Source of the DNA: JACJYM01 sp965230495
Lineage (GTDB): Bacteria > Bacteroidota > Bacteroidia > Chitinophagales > Saprospiraceae
Length of the DNA stretch: 64,000 nt
Direction of reading: 5' to 3'
Assembly (NCBI GenBank): GCA_965230495.1
Contig: OZ246004.1
Coordinates: 62,001-126,000 of the forward strand
Position numbers and translations under genes: made by a program. How positions within the stretch are numbered: position 1 is the stretch's first letter; every line of letters starts with the position of its first letter. Of this stretch, positions 33,222 through 42,134 are shown piece after piece. Below the pieces are notes generated by a model. The model was not told the DNA's origin. It was given only the letters and a program-made list of their open reading frames with translations, and ran no database searches.

Positions 33222-33959
33222 ATGAATGTAACAATTAAAGGAAAGTCAGCCTTGGTAAGTGGGGCGAACAGAGGTATAGGAAGAGCTATCACGGAGGCTT
33301 TATTGAATAATGGAGCTTCTAAAGTTTATGCAGGTGCCAGAAAAATATCTTCTTTGGATTCATTGAAGGAGAAGTATGGAGAGCGTTTGGTTTCTGTTGA
33401 ATTAGATGTGACAAAGGATGAGACCATAGAGAATGCCGCAAAGACAGCTAACGATATAGATATACTTGTTAATAATGCAGGCGTATTAGTTCCCGGCAAC
33501 TTTGGTTTTGGAAATTTTCTAGAAAGTATGAGAACCAATTTTGATGTAAACGTTTGGGGCTTAGCGAAACTTACTGATGCCTTCTATAATGAACTTAAAT
33601 CCAAAGATTCTGCTGCTATTGTATCGGTGTCTTCTGTGGCTGGATTAGCAAATATGCCAGTGGCTTCAACCTATTCAGCGTCTAAGGCAGCAGTACATAG
33701 TATTGTTCAGGGGCTCAGAGGAGAATTAAAGGATTCAAATGTATTGGTGTGTGGTGTTTATCCCGGTCCTATAGACACAGATATGGCAAAGGGTTTTGAA
33801 ATAGAAAAAGATACACCGGAAAACGTTGCCCAAAATGTCATTAATGCAATTGAAAATGGGGTAGAAGATATATATCCTGATGTAATGTCATCTCAATTGG
33901 GAGAGGCTTACGCTACTAATCCTAAGGCTGTCGAAATTCAGTTTTCAAGTTTTCTTTAG
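33222..33959 (+). CDS. Short-chain dehydrogenase/reductase
   Basis: 245 residues, a classical SDR. The cofactor motif GANRGIG lies at 14-20, LDVT at 61-64 and NNAG at 84-87. The catalytic set is Ser137 or Ser138 in VSVSSVAG, Tyr151 and Lys155 in YSASK, followed by the PGPIDTDM segment that closes over the cofactor. The Arg after GAN and the short following loop favour NADP(H), as inference. It is cytoplasmic. The neighbouring divergent TetR gene and the operators over its promoter show that it is inducible; such pairs commonly detoxify aldehydes or ketones, but the substrate cannot be read from sequence. Confidence 0.93.
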   Translation: MNVTIKGKSALVSGANRGIGRAITEALLNNGASKVYAGARKISSLDSLKEKYGERLVSVELDVTKDETIENAAKTANDIDILVNNAGVLVPGNFGFGNFLESMRTNFDVNVWGLAKLTDAFYNELKSKDSAAIVSVSSVAGLANMPVASTYSASKAAVHSIVQGLRGELKDSNVLVCGVYPGPIDTDMAKGFEIEKDTPENVAQNVINAIENGVEDIYPDVMSSQLGEAYATNPKAVEIQFSSFL

Positions 33960-33991
33960 AGAAATGTGAATAGATCGGGCTTCAGAGTGTT

Positions 33992-34744
33992 TCAATATAA
34001 AAAAGGAATCAGTTTTTTAGTTCTTTTTTGATATTCTCTGAAGCTTGGATTATTCTCATACTTTGTTTTCCAACTTTTCTGTAGAATAGGGATTCCACTA
34101 AAACCAATTATGATAAAGGATATCCATATGGGACTTACAATTGTCCAAAAACTGGTGTATGTGATGCATGCCATAAATATTCCCCACCAAAATAACAGTT
34201 CTCCACTGTAATTTGGATGTTGAACATATGACCACAATCCGTTTTGCATAGGACGATTAGGATGGGCTTTTTTGAATGTAAATTTTTGATGATCGGCTAT
34301 GCTTTCTATCATCCATCCAAAGAAACTTACTATTACTCCTAGAATAAAAAGTGAATTCACTTCCTTCGGAATGACGGAGTTGATTTGAATTATTGGAATC
34401 ATCACCAGAAAACAAGTTATTGCTTGCATTACCCAAAAAAGGAGGAAAGAAGAAAATTTTATACGGATTTTATCAAATCTTTGATCACGACCTTTGAACT
34501 GAATTCTGTATAGCAAATATCCTCCCAGTCGGATAGCCCATAATGACACTAAAAAAAGTAGAATTATATCTAATAGTGATTTTTCGGAATGGAAAAAAGA
34601 ATAAATAGCAATTGACACAAAAGTCAAACTATAGCCTAAATCTGTAATTTTATCTGTCTGCAAATAGTAGGCAATAGAGAACAGAAGAAGATTGAAGCCA
34701 ATAGAAAACAGAAGAAAATGTACCATTGTTTCCATACTTACCAT
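33992..34744 (-). CDS. DUF1295 / steroid 5-alpha-reductase-like membrane protein
   Basis: 250 residues with about six transmembrane helices. The C-terminal third holds the family signature RPMQNGLWSYVQHPNYSGEL followed by a WWGIF helix and the terminal REYQKRTKKLIPF. This belongs to DUF1295, related to 3-oxo-5-alpha-steroid 4-dehydrogenases and isoprenylcysteine methyltransferases; the conserved HPNY motif is thought to contact the cofactor. Actual substrates of bacterial members are mostly unknown. Start could also be Met4 or Met7 (34735 or 34726). It ends 33 bases from the convergent SDR gene and has no operon partner on its strand. Confidence 0.85.
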   Translation of the reverse strand: MVSMETMVHFLLFSIGFNLLLFSIAYYLQTDKITDLGYSLTFVSIAIYSFFHSEKSLLDIILLFLVSLWAIRLGGYLLYRIQFKGRDQRFDKIRIKFSSFLLFWVMQAITCFLVMIPIIQINSVIPKEVNSLFILGVIVSFFGWMIESIADHQKFTFKKAHPNRPMQNGLWSYVQHPNYSGELLFWWGIFMACITYTSFWTIVSPIWISFIIIGFSGIPILQKSWKTKYENNPSFREYQKRTKKLIPFLY

Positions 34745-34937
34745 TAACTGGGAAACAAGGAAAATGTTCGATTGATAAAATGAATTTTATTGGTTTTTAA
34801 TATTCAAGAATGTCTAATTATTGGAAGTTGACTTAGTTATGATGGGAAATATGGGTGTTTAAAACAGTTAAATAAGCGTTAAACAGCTTTGTGTGATAAT
34901 TAGAGATTTTATTTTAGATATCAAGAATCTGAATAAA

Positions 34938-36245
34938 ATGAAAAAGTACTTACTCTTTTTTTCCATATGGACATTTATTTCTTCATGTAGCAACGAAGAA
35001 AAAAATACGATAATGTTTATTGATGGAACTGCAGACAAGGAAGTTAGGTTTTTAACGATTGGAAAGGATACGATAGAAGTAACTGAAGGGAAATTTAGTG
35101 ATACTCTGATCATTAATAAAGCGGAGTATGATTATCTTCAATTGAATACATGGAAATGGCCTAAGCTTGTTCTTTTAGGAGAAAATGATCATTTGAATCT
35201 GGATTTTACCAAGGAGTGGATTGAAGTGACGGATGATATCAATTCTTTTCTTTTAAATAAGGACTCTATTCTATCACCATATACGGCCAAGTGGGATATG
35301 GAAGAAAGTATATTTAGAAAGATTTTTAAAGATGAAATTCAGGAGAATATGCTTAGGATTGATAGCTTTTTTGTAAACATAGAAGTTTCTAACGAACAAA
35401 TAAAGGAGTTAAAGCAGATTGAACAAATGATAAGAGGTCATCGAACGGCCAATTTTATTAGTTTTCAAGAAAGAAAGGATAATGAGATCGATAGAAGTAT
35501 TTATGATTTTGTTGGCGAAATAGATTTCCATAATGAGCGTTTAGAGAAGCAAATCAATAATAGAAACTTTCAGTATTATTACGTATTGGATAAGCTGGAC
35601 AACGATTTACCGGACTCTATATATCCATTTGCTGCCATTGATACTATAAATAGCTATGTTAAACTTAATAGCATAAAGGAAATGATCATTACAGCGGTAG
35701 TTAAGTCTTCTCTGTATGATGCAGAAGTGAATCATGACTCACTTTTTAACTTATATCAGCACATGATAGGAGATTTGAAGGATAACGATCCCATTTTATT
35801 GACCTATGGACAATTGCAAAAACTTTCACCAGGGATGGAGGCCCCAGAGATAGGGGAATTAGTTAGTATCAATGGCGATACCATAGGTATCAAGGACTTG
35901 AGAGGTGAAAATCTTCTAATAACAGTATGGGGAAGTTGGTGTCCTTATTGCAAAGAAGAGTTACCATATATCCAAAAATTGATGAATGAATATAGTAGTA
36001 CCTTTACTAGCGTGGGCATATCATTAGATAACGATGAGTTGAAGTGGAAGGAGTACATCAAAGCTAATGATTGGAAAGGTATACATCTTATGGATGCGGA
36101 ACGAAAATCTGATTTTAAAAAAAATTACTTGGTGGGAGGCACCAATATGTACTTTCTGATCGATAAGAAAGGTACGATATTGATGAATAATAAATTTAAA
36201 CCTTCTTCTGGAGAAATGGAAGAGATGATAAGGAACTTAAATTGA
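34938..36245 (+). CDS. TlpA-like thioredoxin-fold lipoprotein
   Basis: The start is the ATG at 34938, which opens a lipoprotein signal (MKKYLLFFSIWTFISSC, Cys17); a GTG 45 bases upstream would bury that signal. The result is 435 residues. Residues 20-280 are a mostly helical domain of unknown role, common in Bacteroidota TlpA-like proteins, with a small beta-sandwich near the start. Residues about 300-435 are an AhpC/TSA-thioredoxin domain with the redox motif WCPYC (334-338), and GVGIS/GTNMYFLID strands including the cis-Pro loop region (GGTNMYF, where Pro is replaced by Asn-Met). It probably handles disulfides in the periplasm, attached to a membrane. Stands alone. Confidence 0.85.
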   Translation: MKKYLLFFSIWTFISSCSNEEKNTIMFIDGTADKEVRFLTIGKDTIEVTEGKFSDTLIINKAEYDYLQLNTWKWPKLVLLGENDHLNLDFTKEWIEVTDDINSFLLNKDSILSPYTAKWDMEESIFRKIFKDEIQENMLRIDSFFVNIEVSNEQIKELKQIEQMIRGHRTANFISFQERKDNEIDRSIYDFVGEIDFHNERLEKQINNRNFQYYYVLDKLDNDLPDSIYPFAAIDTINSYVKLNSIKEMIITAVVKSSLYDAEVNHDSLFNLYQHMIGDLKDNDPILLTYGQLQKLSPGMEAPEIGELVSINGDTIGIKDLRGENLLITVWGSWCPYCKEELPYIQKLMNEYSSTFTSVGISLDNDELKWKEYIKANDWKGIHLMDAERKSDFKKNYLVGGTNMYFLIDKKGTILMNNKFKPSSGEMEEMIRNLN

Positions 36246-36316
36246 GAAACAATATGTTGTACAGATGGAATATTAAGTTAATGCGAAAGTATTAACTTTA
36301 GATTTTAATAAATATA

Positions 36317-36332
36317 TAGTCAAAATTGACTA
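36317..36332. promoter_or_regulatory. Inverted repeat upstream of the cold-shock-domain gene
   Basis: TAGTCAA / TTGACTA arms (7 bp, perfect) around AA, 70 bases upstream of the start. May be an operator or part of the promoter. No regulator is assignable. Confidence 0.35.
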
Positions 36333-36402
36333 AGTGGTTTATTATAGACTATTTGCTTGAATTTGATTGTTGCAGTTTTTTACATTTAAACAAATAAATT
36401 CA

Positions 36403-36843
36403 ATGGCGGATAGCTATCACAAAAAGGAAAGAGAAAAGAAAAGAAGAAAAAGAAAACAAGAGAAGGCTGAGAAAAAGAAACAGAATAAATTAGATGGTAT
36501 TAAGTCTCATGAATTCATGTATATGGACGAATTCGGAAATCTAACTCCTGAACCTCCAGACCCAGCCGAACGAACAGAAGTAAAACTAGAAGATATTCAT
36601 ATCAAATCTCCAAAACTGTCAGAACTTACAGCTGAAGCAGAAATTAAAGAGGGAGTAGTTAAGTTTTACAATGAGGAAAAGCATTATGGGTTTATTACAG
36701 AAGTTACTACAAAGAAAGACTATTTTGTATACGGGGATAATTTAAATCAGCCCGTTAAAGAAAACGACAAAGTTTCTTTTGAAATAGGAACTGGACCGAA
36801 AGGACTGGTAGCAATGAATGTATCTATTGATACTAAAAAGTAG
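36403..36843 (+). CDS. Cold-shock-domain protein with basic N-terminal tail
   Basis: The ATG at 36403 is chosen over a TTG 36 bases earlier because it gives the expected soluble N-terminus (MADSYHKKEREKKRRKRK). The product has 146 residues. Residues 4-30 are almost entirely Lys, Arg and Glu, a likely RNA-binding tail. The C-terminal 60 residues are a cold shock domain, with EGVVKFYNEEKHYGFI as the RNP1-like strand and DYFVYGDNLN as the RNP2-like strand; here a Tyr replaces the His of the usual FVH. This tail-plus-CSD form is common in Bacteroidota. It should bind RNA or single-stranded DNA. It converges on the LytTR gene, 12 bases away, with no visible terminator between. Confidence 0.88.
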   Translation: MADSYHKKEREKKRRKRKQEKAEKKKQNKLDGIKSHEFMYMDEFGNLTPEPPDPAERTEVKLEDIHIKSPKLSELTAEAEIKEGVVKFYNEEKHYGFITEVTTKKDYFVYGDNLNQPVKENDKVSFEIGTGPKGLVAMNVSIDTKK

Positions 36844-36855
36844 ATTGCATAAGTA

Positions 36856-37596
36856 TCAACCTAACCACTCTTTAAATTCTTTCACCCTTTCTCTGGCACA
36901 GATGATTTCTTTGTCTGTGGACTTGAGGATTATTTTTAAGCGACTGTTTGAGTATACAATGATATCTTCTATGTGTTTGATATTGATAATTTCGCCACGA
37001 TTGACACGAAAGAATAGTTTAGGAGATATTTCTTTGGACATTTGCTCTATTGACATATCCAAAGGATAACTTCTCCCCTCATTTGTCAATAAATAACTTG
37101 ATTTATTTTCGCTATAGAATAGAGAGATATCTTCTATCACTATACTCTTAAGTCTCGTACCTGCTTTGATAAGGATTCGATCACGATAGTTTGATTTTTC
37201 ACCTAGTAAAACTTTGGCAAGGGATTTAAGGTCAGTAGATTTGGTTTGATGATGTTTTTTGAATTTTTCGATTGCAGCTTTTAATTCGCCTTCATCAATG
37301 GGTTTAAGGAGATAGTCAATACTGTTTTGTTTGAAAGCTTTAATTGCATATTCTTGATACGCGGTTGTAAAGATAATGGGAGCATTAATGTCAGCATCCT
37401 CTATTATTTCAAATATATGTCCATCATTCAGATGAATATCAAAAAAATAAAGATCCGGTTCTGGCTTATTATCAATATAGTCCCGTAGCTGTTTGTTGGA
37501 TTTGCAATGGGATATTACATCTATACCCATAGTTTCAAGGAGTTTGGTTAGCCTTCTTGCTGCAACACCCTCATCTTCTACTATTAATACTTTCAT
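36856..37596 (-). CDS. LytTR-family response regulator
   Basis: 246 residues: a receiver domain (about 1-120) with acidic pocket VEDE at 6-9, phosphoacceptor Asp53 in FFDIHLNDG and conserved Lys in LLKPID near residue 98; then a LytTR DNA-binding domain (about 140-240) with the RGRSYPL, FFRVNRGEIINIKHI and NSRLKIIL segments. It starts 16 bases after the stop of the LytS-type kinase gene, so the two form a two-component pair. Target genes cannot be proven, but the operon includes a TonB-dependent receptor and secreted proteins upstream, which makes them natural candidates. Confidence 0.93.
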   Translation of the reverse strand: MKVLIVEDEGVAARRLTKLLETMGIDVISHCKSNKQLRDYIDNKPEPDLYFFDIHLNDGHIFEIIEDADINAPIIFTTAYQEYAIKAFKQNSIDYLLKPIDEGELKAAIEKFKKHHQTKSTDLKSLAKVLLGEKSNYRDRILIKAGTRLKSIVIEDISLFYSENKSSYLLTNEGRSYPLDMSIEQMSKEISPKLFFRVNRGEIINIKHIEDIIVYSNSRLKIILKSTDKEIICARERVKEFKEWLG

Positions 37597-37612
37597 ATTA
37601 TTGTTTTTGACT

Positions 37613-38629
37613 TTAGTTATTTATCAATGGTAGCTTTACCATAAAACTATTATCTGTCTCCACAATGGACAAGTTTTCATACCCTAGCAAGGCATATCTA
37701 TCTTCGATGTTTTTCAATCCCATTCTATTGCTGTCTACTATATGTTTTCTTGGCTTTTTATTGTTTTTAACTACTAGATCGTTAAGCTCAGTATAGATCT
37801 CTATTTGTAAGGGTTGGTCCTCATCAAAAGCATTATGCTTGATTGCATTTTCAAGTAATAATTGAAGGCTCAAAGAAGGCATTTTATAGTTGAGTTTTTG
37901 ATCGTCTATTCTAAGATCAATTTCAATACTATCTTCAAATCTTGCCTGATGGAGGCTTAGATACTTGTTGGCGAATGCTATTTCCGAGGAAAGCGTTTCA
38001 AACTCCTCATTTCTGTTTTCAAGAATATATCGGTAGATACCTGACAGTTGATTTAAAAGTTGTTGTGCCTTTTTGGGATCTTCTTCGATAAGACCATATA
38101 AGATATTAAAACTGTTAAAAAGAAAATGGGGGTCAATATGGGCCTTTAGAGCATTAAGCTCTGTTTTTAGTTTTTCTTCAACGAGTTTCTCATTGATAAG
38201 CTTTTGTCTTTTTATTTCACGAAAAAACTCTACAGCATGCAGAATAGCCGTAATTAATAAAGTAATCACCAAGGCAATAATGTAGAAAGATCTTCTACTT
38301 CTCGAGAACAAAACAGACGGGTCCTTTCCTTCAATAATAACCCATAGTACGTAATTGATACATATAAGTGTAAGAAGGGTAATTACAAAAGAACCTAATA
38401 CACCTACGAAGATTTTTCTAATCGCATTCTTTTCCCATGTTATTTTGGTATTTAGAAAATCATAGAAAAAACCATTGACGAAGTATAAGGGAACTCCATA
38501 ACTTAAATTGTAGTAACAGGAGTACCCCAGATTTGTCCAAGTCATTTTATAACCCATTACAAGATTCATTATTGCTGATAATACAACTATAATGAAAGCT
38601 ATAATTAATGAGTTTCGGAGAGCTTTCAT
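37613..38629 (-). CDS. LytS/YpdA-type membrane sensor histidine kinase
   Basis: 338 residues. Four hydrophobic helices occupy about residues 5-25, 40-60, 75-100 and 115-135. A coiled coil (140-165) leads to the His_kinase domain with the phosphoacceptor His168 in the motif AHIDPHFLFNSFN, and an HATPase-like C-terminus with LLLENAIKHN (N box) and MGLKNIEDRY (G box). It should phosphorylate the LytTR regulator encoded next. The start ATG shares one base with the TAA of the TPR gene before it (TAATG), which implies translational coupling. The input signal is unknown; the short loops suggest sensing within or at the membrane. Confidence 0.93.
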   Translation of the reverse strand: MKALRNSLIIAFIIVVLSAIMNLVMGYKMTWTNLGYSCYYNLSYGVPLYFVNGFFYDFLNTKITWEKNAIRKIFVGVLGSFVITLLTLICINYVLWVIIEGKDPSVLFSRSRRSFYIIALVITLLITAILHAVEFFREIKRQKLINEKLVEEKLKTELNALKAHIDPHFLFNSFNILYGLIEEDPKKAQQLLNQLSGIYRYILENRNEEFETLSSEIAFANKYLSLHQARFEDSIEIDLRIDDQKLNYKMPSLSLQLLLENAIKHNAFDEDQPLQIEIYTELNDLVVKNNKKPRKHIVDSNRMGLKNIEDRYALLGYENLSIVETDNSFMVKLPLINN

Positions 38630-39258
38630 TATTTACCGCAGTTATCTATTGTCTCTTGGATTCTCTCTTTTCCGTATGATGGATAAAATGGAATATCTGA
38701 CTTTTGCTTTTCATACAAAGGAATGGTTTCGCTAAGCCTGTCACAATAAGGTTGCAAGTCTTGTCCGAAGAATCGTGCGGCCCCCATCTCATACTCTATC
38801 TTGTTCGATTGAGCTCTTGGATTCTCTGGATCAAGTTTGATCGCTCTATCATGCAGATCATTAATCTTTTGAGAATATTGCATAGCATATACTCCAGGAT
38901 CCATAGCTACATATGCAGTGTACAAAAGACCTTCCATTGTTGTTATTTCGGAATTATTTTCGCTTCTGTTGTGTGCTTCTTGAATATGGGTTTTTGCTTT
39001 CTCCAAGTTGAGCATTTTATCCTTATTTTCTCCTTCTGCAAATGATTGTACTATGAGTACATTGGCGGCGTAGTATGGAGGTAACCAGTTATCCTTTTCC
39101 GCTTGAGATATTCTTTCAAAAAGAGCAACAGCTTCTTTGTTTTTCCCTTGTCCCCAAAGCTCAAATGCTTTCTGCATACCTGATTCATACTGGCTTTGAC
39201 CATGAAGTAAAGATGAGATTAGAAAACAATAGGTAAGTATACTAAGTAATCGTTTCAT
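38629..39258 (-). CDS. Secreted TPR-like protein
   Basis: 209 residues with a signal peptide ending LLHGQ (about residue 21). The mature protein is all helical, with TPR-like repeats: QKAFELWGQGKNKEAVALFERIS (about 29-51) and HDRAIKLDPENPRAQSNKIEYEMG (about 135-158). TPRs mediate protein contacts; here they would act in the periplasm. Its stop overlaps the kinase start by one base, and it follows the DUF2141 gene by 26 bases, so it is embedded in the receptor/DUF2141/TPR/kinase/regulator group. A role in passing a signal from the receptor to the kinase is a reasonable but untested inference. Confidence 0.8.
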   Translation of the reverse strand: MKRLLSILTYCFLISSLLHGQSQYESGMQKAFELWGQGKNKEAVALFERISQAEKDNWLPPYYAANVLIVQSFAEGENKDKMLNLEKAKTHIQEAHNRSENNSEITTMEGLLYTAYVAMDPGVYAMQYSQKINDLHDRAIKLDPENPRAQSNKIEYEMGAARFFGQDLQPYCDRLSETIPLYEKQKSDIPFYPSYGKERIQETIDNCGK

Positions 39259-39284
39259 AACTAATGTTTTTACGTGTATTAAAA

Positions 39285-39707
39285 TTAAAGTTTTATGATT
39301 ATTTCTTTAGAATTGTCAAGGTGAAATACAGCATCGTTCCATTTAGGAGGCCCAAATCTTCCTCTAGCTCCTCTGGAACATGCGTAATCTTCTTTAGGTA
39401 TTCCAAAAATTCCGGTGTCAAGTTTTCCATTGTCATTTTCATCATGATATAGAGATATGGCGTACTCACCTTCTGACAATCCCTCAAATGTTACTGTAGC
39501 GGTTTTATGGGATATTTGGCTACTCTTGCCCATATAAACTTTTCCTAACCAAGTTCCTGAAGAGTTATAGAGGCCTACCACAATACTTCCCTTTTCTGAA
39601 TCTATATTGGTGATATTTACGATTAGTTCGAGAGAATCTTCATTATTAATTAATGTGTTTTTTTGATTAAAGAATGATAATATCGAAAGTAATAATAATG
39701 TTTTCAT
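39285..39707 (-). CDS. DUF2141 secreted protein
   Basis: 140 residues with a short N-terminal hydrophobic signal. The family signature is clear in the second half: GEYAISLYHDENDNGKLDTG (about 81-100), then GIPKEDYACSRGARGRFGPPKWNDA. The acidic DENDNGKLD loop looks like a calcium site, by analogy with EF-hand-like DxDxDG loops. DUF2141 proteins are secreted, of unknown function, and often lie next to TonB-dependent receptors, as here (82 bases downstream of the receptor stop). A perfect 12-bp palindrome (39749-39760) lies in that gap and may give this gene and those after it their own control. Confidence 0.88.
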   Translation of the reverse strand: MKTLLLLSILSFFNQKNTLINNEDSLELIVNITNIDSEKGSIVVGLYNSSGTWLGKVYMGKSSQISHKTATVTFEGLSEGEYAISLYHDENDNGKLDTGIFGIPKEDYACSRGARGRFGPPKWNDAVFHLDNSKEIIIKL

Positions 39708-39748
39708 GTTTGTAATTTTTAATTGTTTATAGGAATTTTATTAATATG

Positions 39749-39760
39749 GTTGACGTCAAC
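39749..39760. promoter_or_regulatory. Perfect 12-bp palindrome before the DUF2141 gene
   Basis: GTTGACGTCAAC reads the same on both strands. It lies 42 bases upstream of the DUF2141 start and 29 bases past the receptor stop (reading minus). Candidate operator; it has no loop, so it is not a terminator. Confidence 0.45.
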
Positions 39761-39788
39761 TTTTTTGTTTGTATGATCAATATGAAAT

Positions 39789-41945
39789 TTATAAATTGTC
39801 TAATTGGTTTTTGTCTTTGTTTGAACTAATGGTCATGAAAAAGCCTAGAAATAAAAAGCTATCGGCATTCGGTCTAATAATCTCCCCAGGATAAACTCCA
39901 GTTGGATCAGGAGTACTGGCATAACGATACCCATATTCGTTTTTATAATTAAATACATTTGATACTGAGAAGAATAGTATTTTTTGCTGTGAGATTAAAT
40001 ACGCCCAACTTGCACTCATGCTATTAAAGTTTTTTGATGTTTCATTCATAAATCCCGATGTGTTCGGATTCTCATAAGGCCTTCCAGTGGCAAACTGATA
40101 TGTTAAGCTCAGTTGGGATTTAAGTTTTTGAATCCACCTTTTTCCGACCAATGAAATATTATGATCTGTGATATGCGAGGGGGTAGCTGACTCAGGATAG
40201 TTTTTATAGTTTCTTTCAGTATTTATCCAGCTGTATGATATCCAAAAGTCAGTATTTTTTATTAATGCATTACCTCTCCAAAACATGTCAAAACCATAGG
40301 CGTAGCCATCTCCCAGATTGGTCACGTTATTAAAAACACCATCCTCTACACTATATTTTGCGAGATTGTTATATTTCTTGTAGTATGTTTCAAGTCTTAG
40401 TATTTGCTTTTTTGTTTTATAGTTATAATTCAGAAGATAATGTGTGGCTGTTTCACTAACCAATTCCAAATTATCGTTGTATAACAGATTACTGTTGAGT
40501 TCTTGTGAGAATCTTCCAATAGCTGCACTCACTTGTCCATTCTTAGATACTTTCTGAGCTAAGGTAATTCTTGGGTTTATTTCTGATTGATTGTTAAGTG
40601 TATTGTGTTCTGCTCTAAGACCTATTTGAATGGCCATATTCTTTGTAAAAAAATAGTCTACCTCGGAAAATGCTCCAAAAATGGATCTATCTATCTTATC
40701 AGTATATCTTGTTGGACTATTTAATTCCTGCTTCGCTATTTCGTCTTGTTGGAACATATGATCGAGACCGTAGTTTATAATGAAATGATCGTTTATAATG
40801 GATTTCATCGCTACTCGATTATGGATGCCAGATAATTTCGTATTAAAGTCCGATCCATCAATATTCAGTTCATCATTATTATATCCTGCACTTATTCCGG
40901 CGTACAAAGTATGTCTATCATCTAATATCTGGGAGTAAGAGGTATTTGCGTAATAGTTTCCATTTGTAATGTTAATCACATTGTTTTCTTGAGTATCAAG
41001 ATTTAATTGTTGAACTTCGACTTCGTTGTTATCTGAAGCAATGTAAAATTTCAAAAGACCCTTGTCAGTTTTATAACGATAGATAGCTTCTCCACTAAAT
41101 CCATGATAGGGTTGGTTAATATCTAAACGTGGTTTAATGATTTCGTTATAAATGGTTAAGTCAATATAACTTACATTGGCACTTACGGAGTGATTTCCCC
41201 ACTTTTGAGTATGGCCTAATCCTAGGCCTACAGTCATCAAGGAAATATTAGTAGCCGTTTCTGCAGGCTCGTCTATGGTTTTCATGTCCAAAACACCCGA
41301 CAAGGCTTGGCCAAATGCAGCCGAATAACCTCCTGTGCTAAAGCTTACTCCACTAAATAAAAATGGCGAAAATCTACCTCGGGAAGGAGTTCCTGAAACA
41401 GTTCTCGTATATGGAGAGAATACTCGGAGTCCATCAACATATATTTTTGTTTCTCGGGCATCTCCACCCCTGACAAAAAGTCTTCCGTCTTCTGCATTTG
41501 CTTGAGTACCTGGTAGATTCTGCATTGCAGCAATAACATCTCCGTTGGATCCTGCTGTAGTAACCATATCTAAGGGCTTTAATACTGCAACTTTAGAATT
41601 ATCTCCTGCTTTAAATGTGCTAGCTGAGATTTCTACAGCATCGAGAGATTGAGCTGATTCTCGCAGTTTGATATTTAAACCTCGTAGTTTTGACACATCT
41701 GAAGTGATTTTCTTTGTTTCATATCCCAGTAAGGTAATAATCAAAGTTTGTTCCCCTTCTAAACTGGTGGTAAAACTAAAGCTACCATCTACATCTGATA
41801 TAGCTCCATCATATGAACCGTCAATGTATATATTGGCACCAATAACAGGTAATTTATCTTTTCCAAGAGTTACACCATCTATAGTGGTTTGGCCCATTAG
41901 TGAGCTGGAAAGGAAAACTAAAAGTATAGATGTTATTGTTTTCAT
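39789..41945 (-). CDS. TonB-dependent outer-membrane receptor with carboxypeptidase-regulatory-like N-terminus
   Basis: 718 residues. Signal peptide to about residue 19 (SSSLMGQ). Residues 20-105 form the carboxypeptidase D regulatory-like domain (GVTLGKDKLPVIGANIYIDG, then DGSFSFTT). The plug follows (about 120-220; AMQNLPGTQANAEDGRLFVRGGDA and TKIYVDG). The remaining 500 residues are the beta-barrel, closing with NADSFLFLGFFMTIS before a charged tail. TonB-dependent receptors import siderophores, glycans, cobalamin or metals. No SusD partner is adjacent, so glycan uptake of the Sus type is not indicated. It is first in a minus-strand group with DUF2141, TPR, kinase and regulator genes, suggesting regulated uptake. 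A TACTTTTG at 42019-42026 (minus) could be its -7 element. Confidence 0.92.
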   Translation of the reverse strand: MKTITSILLVFLSSSLMGQTTIDGVTLGKDKLPVIGANIYIDGSYDGAISDVDGSFSFTTSLEGEQTLIITLLGYETKKITSDVSKLRGLNIKLRESAQSLDAVEISASTFKAGDNSKVAVLKPLDMVTTAGSNGDVIAAMQNLPGTQANAEDGRLFVRGGDARETKIYVDGLRVFSPYTRTVSGTPSRGRFSPFLFSGVSFSTGGYSAAFGQALSGVLDMKTIDEPAETATNISLMTVGLGLGHTQKWGNHSVSANVSYIDLTIYNEIIKPRLDINQPYHGFSGEAIYRYKTDKGLLKFYIASDNNEVEVQQLNLDTQENNVINITNGNYYANTSYSQILDDRHTLYAGISAGYNNDELNIDGSDFNTKLSGIHNRVAMKSIINDHFIINYGLDHMFQQDEIAKQELNSPTRYTDKIDRSIFGAFSEVDYFFTKNMAIQIGLRAEHNTLNNQSEINPRITLAQKVSKNGQVSAAIGRFSQELNSNLLYNDNLELVSETATHYLLNYNYKTKKQILRLETYYKKYNNLAKYSVEDGVFNNVTNLGDGYAYGFDMFWRGNALIKNTDFWISYSWINTERNYKNYPESATPSHITDHNISLVGKRWIQKLKSQLSLTYQFATGRPYENPNTSGFMNETSKNFNSMSASWAYLISQQKILFFSVSNVFNYKNEYGYRYASTPDPTGVYPGEIIRPNADSFLFLGFFMTISSNKDKNQLDNL

Positions 41946-42134
41946 TTGTTTGATTTTATTTATACTAAGTGACTTTTTAACTTTGATACCACAAATATGA
42001 ATCGAATCATGAATTGATCAAAAGTAAAGGAGATGAATTGTGGAATTAGACTGACGGATTGTAAATATCTGATGTTTATTAATATTGTTTTGATCTAATA
42101 GATGTTTAATGACCATTACTTAAAATGAAGCAAG

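Noticed and set aside
39789..41945. TonB-dependent receptor as a SusC of a polysaccharide utilisation locus
   Set aside because: It is short for SusC (718 residues), and no SusD-like lipoprotein or glycoside hydrolase is adjacent.
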